64,000 nucleotides of DNA, from positions 124,001 through 188,000 of the forward strand of contig NZ_JAJAQC010000010.1 in NCBI RefSeq assembly GCF_027604915.1, in the 5' to 3' direction. Under the pieces are notes generated by a model. That model saw only the letters and a program-made list of their open reading frames with translations, was not told the origin of the DNA and searched no databases. How positions within the stretch are numbered: position 1 is the stretch's first letter; each line of letters begins with the position of its first letter. The DNA is from Streptomonospora mangrovi (lineage in GTDB: Bacteria; Actinomycetota; Actinomycetes; Streptosporangiales; Streptosporangiaceae). The position numbers were made by a program, and so were the translations under genes. Shown here one piece after another: positions 63,301-64,000 of this stretch.

Positions 63301-63968
63301 GCGACCTGGAAGTAGCGGATCTCCTCGACCTGGTCGCCCCAGAACTCCAGCCGCAGCGGGTGCTCCTCGGTGGGCGGGAAGACGTCGAGGATGCCGCCGC
63401 GCACCGCGACGTCGCCGCGCTTCTCGACCAGGTCGACGCGGGCGTAGCCGGCCTCGACCAGCGCGCGCACGACGTCCTCCAGGGCGACCTCGTCGCCCTG
63501 GCGCACCCGCACGGGGGTGAGGTCGCCCAGGCCGCCCACCAGCGGTTGCAGCACGCTGCGGATGGGGGCCACCACCACGCGCAGCGGCGCGGTCAGCGGG
63601 TCGGCGGGGTCGGGGTGGGCCAGGCGGCGCAGCACGGCCAGCCGCTGGCCGACGGTGTCGGAGCGCGGCGAGAGGCGTTCGTGCGGCAGGGTCTCCCACG
63701 CCGGGAACAGGGCCACGGAGTCGGCGGGCAGCAGGCAGCCCAGCGCCTCGGAGAGGTCGCCGGCCTCGCGCTCGGTGGCGGTGATGGCCAGCACCGGGCG
63801 GCCGGCGCCCACGGGGGCGTCGGCGGCCAGCGCGGCGATCAGGAACGGCCGCAGCGACGGCGGCGCCACGAGGTCCAGGCGGGGGTCGTGGCCGCCGCGT
63901 GCGGTGTGGATCGCGGAGTTGAGTGCCGGGTCGTCGGCGACGACCGCGAGAAGTCCTGAAAGGCTCAT
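60360..63968 (-). CDS. mfd: transcription-repair coupling factor
   Basis: The 1202-residue product is full-length Mfd. An N-terminal UvrB-like region ([18 protein letters not shown]) is followed by the RNA-polymerase-interacting domain ([17 protein letters not shown], about residues 510-526). The RecG-like motor has [21 protein letters not shown] (motif I), DEEQRFGV (motif II) and [13 protein letters not shown]. The C-terminal TRCF domain contains [23 protein letters not shown]. It removes stalled RNA polymerase at lesions and recruits UvrA. ATG 63968 lies 33 bases from the window end, so the upstream region is not visible. A small acidic insertion (DDDTDAPDE, about 385) is non-conserved. Confidence 0.97.
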   Translation of the reverse strand: [1202 protein letters not shown]

Positions 63969-64000
63969 ATCACCAGGTAAGAGACTGTGGCAGTGGTGCC

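Overview
The window is about 74% GC by eye, with strong G/C third-position bias, GTG starts, leaderless promoters and actinobacterial synteny (ruc-like fmdB / 5-FCL / galU / glp / sepX; metG / tatD / rpf / rsmA / ispE / ABC-F; glmU / prs / rplY / pth / mfd). This points to a filamentous actinomycete. Nocardiopsaceae (Nocardiopsis, Streptomonospora or Thermobifida type) is my best inference; no rRNA is present to prove it.

Layout. 1-8102: a partial SAF-domain protein, an FmdB/Ruc-type zinc-ribbon gene with a CIRCE-like operator, 5-FCL, galU, then glp/moeA, moaC, mog, a RimJ-type acetyltransferase and the divisome membrane protein sepX/glpR. 8221-12265: tRNA-Ala, a 39-codon secreted-peptide gene with a TTA codon, a membrane protein, tatB, a voltage-gated-type cation channel and a cold-shock gene. 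12266-33426: core housekeeping (pmt, rsmI, secDF, metG, tatD, CoA transferase, rpf, rsmA, a receptor Ser/Thr kinase, ispE, ABC-F), with a soxR gene facing a split transketolase. 33551-41977: SGNH lipoprotein and MarR; TetR with a fatty-acid desaturase; tRNA-Gln; glmU, prs, rplY, pth.

42285-59836 is the most distinctive region: two convergent arms that together encode a lipid-linked exopolysaccharide pathway with sulfate activation. The plus arm carries a priming sugar-phosphate transferase, a CysQ-like phosphatase, CysD, CysN, a sulfotransferase and a secreted GH26-like hydrolase. The minus arm (transcribed from 59836 towards 49898) carries a Wzz-like chain-length regulator with a degenerate kinase domain, an O-antigen-ligase/polymerase-like protein, an APH-fold kinase, a second sulfotransferase, a Wzx-like flippase, a PssD-like protein and a PssE-GT2 fusion. 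I infer a sulfated extracellular polysaccharide. APS kinase is absent from the cluster and would have to come from elsewhere.

60147-60296 is a three-repeat type I-E-like CRISPR mini-array with no cas genes in the window, lying between the polysaccharide locus and mfd (60360-63968). Many long open frames antisense to real genes are GC-bias shadows and were left out. Intergenic stretches over 300 bases are described individually.
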